From NCBI GenBank assembly GCA_001584585.1, contig LSYV01000011.1:1251363-1315362 (forward strand): 64,000 nucleotides of DNA, read 5' to 3'. Below are positions 60,253 to 64,000 of this stretch, in pieces (the stretch's first letter is position 1; every line of letters begins with the position of its first letter). The position numbers and the translations under genes are program-made. A model generated the notes under the pieces. That model worked only from the letters and a program-made list of their open reading frames with translations, was not told the DNA's origin and made no database searches. This DNA is from Gonium pectorale (taxonomy: Eukaryota; Chlorophyta; Chlorophyceae; Chlamydomonadales; Volvocaceae).

Positions 60253-61286
60253 CGCATGAAGGCGCTGTGGAGGGTGTCGGGTGGAGTGTGATAGTGGTGC
60301 GCTGCGGTCACGGCCCCGGAGGCGGGTCTCGCCGGCCGCGGCGCGGGGCCTTCGCTGCACGCTGGAGAGCGGGGGCTCGGCGAAGCTTGAGTCGCGGGTT
60401 CTAGAAAGCGTACGGTTGAATATGACGAACCGTATTCCGTACTTGGGTGCGGGACCGCAGCTACGTAGGGGCCCGGTTGGGATTCCCATTATTACAGCCG
60501 AGCCCTGCGTTGGGCAGGACGCGTTCGCTGTTGCTGGGGGAACGGACGCGCCACGCGGGGGCGTGCGACGTGAGCTGGCGACGGATTGAGCGCAGGGGTA
60601 TGGGCGGTGCCCGCCATGGCACAGCGGGTCGCATCGTAACGACCGTGTGAACCCCTCGGGAGAGAGAAACAAACGGGCCCCGTCGTCGGCGCCGGCGTGT
60701 CTGTGCCAGCAGGTGGCATTGCCCGGGCGGCCATAGAGCGTCGCACCGCATAGGCGCTGCTAGTGGTGCGGTGCGGGACCTTTCCGGACCGCAACTAGCG
60801 ACGAAGGGGGTGATTAGGTTGAGGTGGGCGGCGCGTGGCATCTGTTCTTGTGTGCCAGGCGGAGGCGGAGGTGGTGGGGTCGGCCCGCGCATCGCTACAA
60901 CCTCGACTCCGGGCAGGCAGGGACGCACGCGTAGCCGCGTGAGCTGCTGCTGGTGCCGCTTGCGCCTCTTGCCGCTCTGGGCGTTTGGCGAGGTGCACAC
61001 AAAGCGATGTGCGCAATAGCGCAGGCTGGCCCGGCGTGCGGGCGCAGTGGCGAGCGCTATGGGCAGGGAGAGGCCGCGCTGCTGAGTTAGGCTTGTGGGA
61101 AACCAACATCAGTCCTGCAACTCATCAAGGGTTCAGAATAGCCAAGCCACGCGGAGGGGACGTATCCTCGCGCTCGGCGGGAGGTCAACCGCCCATTTTG
61201 TGCCGCATGAAGGCGGCAAACAATCGAGTTGATACATCTCGCAGTGCACCGTGCAGGCCTCCCTAGCGGCGGGATGGGAGCCAGGT
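60253..61286. other. Intergenic, no gene seen
   Basis: Very GC-rich 3' flank of the EAR-repeat gene. No supported exon. Confidence 0.45.
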
Positions 61287-61405
61287 TTGCACGTAGCATG
61301 GGCCATGCAATGGCTGTGAGCACCCGCGGTCGTCATCCCACGTGCCGCATGAGGACCCTGCGACTGCTGCAAGGCGTCCTTGTGGCGACACGCGTTAGGG
61401 CTAGG
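61287..61405 (+). repeat. 119-bp direct repeat, copy 1
   Basis: Matches 61843-61961 at constant offset 556 with about four substitutions and no indels. The pair brackets a GC-rich segment with one long open frame. Confidence 0.9.
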
Positions 61406-61842
61406 GTATGGGCCAGCCACACAGGCAGCGGCTCCGCTCCCGCCGCCGCAGCTGCAGTGTCGGCAGAGGGCGGAGCTGCGGCGATCTTGAAGCTGGAGGT
61501 CGGGGATGCAGATGCGGCCAACAAGGGGCCGGGGCTCCACGCAGCAGCAACGGGGGCTGTGGCGCCTGGGTCGGGAATGGTGGTGGAGTGGTCGCGGGAG
61601 CTGCTGGCGGCGGCGCTAGGGCTGGTGGACGCCCTGCTCAAGACAGTCATGGCAGCAGCGGCGGCGGCGGAGCGGCGCGCGGCGGAGGGTTCTGCGGAGA
61701 CGCTGAGGCTGCGGGCGGCGCTGGGCCGGCGGGCTGTGCGGGAGATGCGGTGGCCGCCGGGGACGGCGCCGCTGCGGATGGCGGTTCTGGCGGCAGCGGC
61801 GGCGGGCCTAAGGCATGGCCAGAGGTCGGGGCGTGTAATGGA
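61406..61842 (+). other. Segment between the 119-bp repeats, open frame of unknown status
   Basis: A plus-strand frame is open from 61229 to 61852 and starts inside or before repeat copy 1. It encodes an Ala/Arg/Glu-rich helical segment (SRELLAAALGLVDALLKTVM, AAAAAERRAAEGSAETLRLR). No domain is recognised and no splice partners were found. Ala-rich open frames arise easily in this base composition. Confidence 0.3.
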
Positions 61843-61961
61843 TTGCACGTAGCGTGGGCCATGCAACGGCTGTGAGCACCTGCGGTCGTCATCCCACGTG
61901 CCGCATGAGGACCCTGCGACTGCTGCAAGGCGTCCTTGTGGCGACACGCGTCAGGGCTAGG
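61843..61961 (+). repeat. 119-bp direct repeat, copy 2
   Basis: Second copy of 61287-61405, starting TTGCACGTAGCGTGGGCCAT and ending TCAGGGCTAGG. High identity indicates a recent duplication, or terminal repeats of a small element. Confidence 0.9.
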
Positions 61962-62940
61962 AGAGGAGGGTGATGGCGGCGGCCAAGGCGCTGTTCGGCA
62001 ATCCAGGGTGACGCGGGCGGCAGCACGTGGGTAGATGTCAGCGAGACTGAGAGGGCACGGGTGCGGCCTTGCAGGTTACAGGTTACAGGTTACACGTCCG
62101 TCGGGGCCATGGACGAATTGCGAATATTGGGGTGGGGGAGCGGGTTATGGTCCTCGTCTCTACCCCGCTTCAGCGCCTGACGCCGAAGTATGGCGTGCCT
62201 GGTATCCCAGACAGCCTGTAGGTAGGCTGCCACCGCAGCTGGCGGGGCCTCCTTCATAATAGTAATCATGTTACGATGCCTAAAGCCCAAAGCAGTCTCG
62301 AATGCAAGGAAGCAGTTGCCGCCGCGCATGGCGGCAGCTCATGTCGCAGGATAGCCACCCCGTCCCCCGCGGCCAGGCAGCACAGTGAAGACCTCGAAAC
62401 CGAAAGCAAGCCGCCGCCTATGATGGGATGGCAGGGAAGGAGGCGGAGGGGCACACCGGTGAGGGGTAAGCCGATGACGAAGGCATTCTGGTGAGGCTGG
62501 GGCTGAGCCGATTGGCCAGGACCCGGGCCAGGAGCCGCTAGTTTGTGCAGAGCGCGGTGGTGTGCCGGTACACGGTAGCTGCCAGGAGCTGCCCTGCTTG
62601 CCGAGCTGCCCACTTGCAGATCGGTGTCGATGACGCCCTAAGGAAGTTACCAGGTGCGCAGGCCGCCGGTGGTGGCAGAGAGGCGGGCCAGCGCTGGCGC
62701 CAGCTCGCTCTGCACGAAGGACAGGAGCATACCTGGGAGAGCGACAGCGAAGAACGCCTCAGCCCGGCGCGGTGCCTGGCTTGGCCTGGGACAGCATGGG
62801 AGGGCTATCTGTCCCTCCCGATGTCTGCGCCTTTAATCGTCGTTCCGCCTGCACCCTTTCTACAGAAAGCGCACTCCCACGCTGGCGGTGTAGACAGCTG
62901 CTCGCCAAGGCCAAGCCAGGCAACCAGATGTGACTGGCCG
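61962..62940. other. Intergenic, no gene seen
   Basis: A GGTTACA triplet repeat occurs at about 62075-62095. No exon chain is supported on either strand. Confidence 0.4.
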
Positions 62941-63040
62941 TTGCCGTACCCCCGACCCGGGGGAACCCGACCTTCCGACGGAAAACTACTGCGCACGGGC
63001 AGCAAGGCAGCAACGTAGCAGGCAGACACACCGTCCAAGC
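62941..63040 (+). repeat. Direct repeat flanking LINE-like fragment, left copy
   Basis: Begins with a GTACCCCCGAC block followed by GGGGGA and, about 50 bases on, GGGCAGCAAGGCAGCA and CAGACACACCGTCCAAGC. A diverged copy starts at about 63401 on the other side of the retroelement fragment. A third partial copy, CTTCGTTACAGTACCCCCC, is at about 63547. Confidence 0.6.
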
Positions 63041-63384
63041 CCGTGCACGGCAAACCGAGGTCAGCGAAGTCTCGCAGCAGGGACCAAAACTTCGCCACTA
63101 CGCTCGCCTGCGTCGCAGCGAGGACAGCGGCAGCCGAACCCGGGCCGGAAGGGGCGAACGGCCGCCGCGCGCGCAGCAGAGCGCCGCGCCCACTCCAGGC
63201 TGTTGAGCACCGCCAGCACAACCACGTCGTCCCCCACACATCCGACCACCCGACCCTCGTCCGGCACCCGACACCCGACACCCAGCCAGAGGTGCGGTCG
63301 CTGCACCGGACAATGGCACCGGCTCTCTACCACAGTGCGCAACCCGACGGGTTTGGGGCAGGCCCAGAAATGGTGCATCCGTGG
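63015..63384 (-). pseudogene. LINE-like fragment, second copy, inverted and frameshifted
   Basis: On the minus strand this reads MHHFWACPKPVGLRTVVE, then VVVLAVLNSLEWARRS, the same tail as the copy at 39839-40263. Small indels break the frame. One is a short duplication of GTGTCGGGT before the acidic PDEGRV segment, and the later FWSLLRDFADLGLP part lies in another frame. It is therefore a dead copy, about 23 kb from and opposite to the first. Confidence 0.65.
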
Positions 63385-63400
63385 AGACAGACTTCGTTAC

Positions 63401-63566
63401 AGTACCCCCGACGCTGGGGGACCGGGCCTGCCACCGGGAAATAACTGCGAAAGTATGGGCAGCAAGGCAGCACCAGCAGACAAACCAAGCAATGAAACAG
63501 TGGCCAAGTGCTTAACCCAATCAGCATCCGCGGACAGACAGAAAGACTTCGTTACAGTACCCCCCG
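63401..63566 (+). repeat. Direct repeat flanking LINE-like fragment, right copies
   Basis: AGTACCCCCGACGCTGGGGG and the following GGGCAGCAAGGCAGCA and CAGACAAACCAAGC blocks repeat the arrangement at 62941-63040. ACTTCGTTACAGTACCCCC occurs twice, near 63391 and near 63548. Confidence 0.55.
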
Positions 63567-64000
63567 CAGCGCTGAGCTCACGGCTAACGTCCTCCCCGCT
63601 GTTGGAAGCGCCCATCACCAGCACGACCTGTGCCGGGACGGCCCAGCGATGGGCCCGTCGAAGCGGGAGCCGCCAAGGGTTGCGGTACAGACGTAACGGT
63701 GGCTGGTGTGCACGCAGACCCCAAGCAAGAGCACCCTAGCAAAGCCCAGCCGAAGCGGTTACCAACACTTGGGGCGGCTTCCATCCGCCCACGCCCATGG
63801 GCCACCGCTCGGCCTCCCGTGACATCGCCCTTACCAGCCCTGAAGCGATGGGTGCTCCTGCCGCAGCCTCAGAAAGGCCGCACATGACACACACTTTTTC
63901 AGCGCCACCACCGTAGCCCACTTAGGTCAAAGGGTCATCCTCTGTCATTCGTCGCATTTGCGCTACGTATTCACTTCTCGCCTCTGACATTCCTCGCTGT
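63567..64000. other. Window end, no gene seen
   Basis: The open frames overlap on both strands and lack supported exons. A gene that starts beyond 64000 cannot be excluded. Confidence 0.4.

Overview
The window looks like nuclear DNA of a volvocine or other chlamydomonadalean green alga. The DNA is GC-rich, genes carry many small introns with GTGNGN donors and YAG acceptors, coding regions contain long Ala/Gly/Ser/Pro-rich stretches, TGTAA poly(A)-type signals occur, and plastid proteins are encoded with transit peptides. A 20-N run at 40264-40283 shows this is a draft scaffold. No gene was copied from an annotation. Every exon chain was rebuilt by joining open frames at splice sites whose phases agree.

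Layout, left to right: (1) 176-3828 minus, a probable plastid-targeted protein whose 3' end lies off the left edge. (2) 4908-5940 plus, an unrecognised 215-aa protein. (3) 6921-12429 plus, an 874-aa mTERF-repeat protein. (4) 13553-19806 plus, a signal peptide-MATH-transmembrane-linker-RING-like protein. (5) 22216-about 24510 minus, a PsbP-domain protein. (6) 26077-28179 plus, a UDP-glucuronate 4-epimerase type membrane enzyme. (7) 29436-30740, two small inverted-repeat elements. (8) 31480-38171 plus, a 524-aa RimO-type methylthiotransferase. (9) 39082-44400, a repeat-rich, gene-poor tract with a LINE-like fragment, a broken PHD finger and GC-rich palindromes. (10) 44532-50145 plus, an EF-Tu of 394 aa in 14 exons, one of them ending at a GC donor. 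(11) 50146-54012, no recognisable gene. (12) 54013-55887 plus, a 394-aa protein with a C-terminal membrane anchor. (13) 56895-60252 plus, a 540-aa type II membrane protein with EAR/EPTP-like repeats. (14) 60253-64000, duplicated non-genic blocks and a second, inverted, damaged copy of the LINE-like fragment.

The genes do not form an operon-like unit. Several share an organelle theme: mTERF (organelle nucleic acid), RimO (ribosomal protein S12 modification), EF-Tu (organelle translation) and PsbP (thylakoid lumen). Two membrane proteins have architectures worth a closer look: lumenal MATH with a C-terminal RING-like finger, and EAR repeats on a type II anchor. Introns and intergenic DNA hold several dispersed repeat families with more than one copy in the window.
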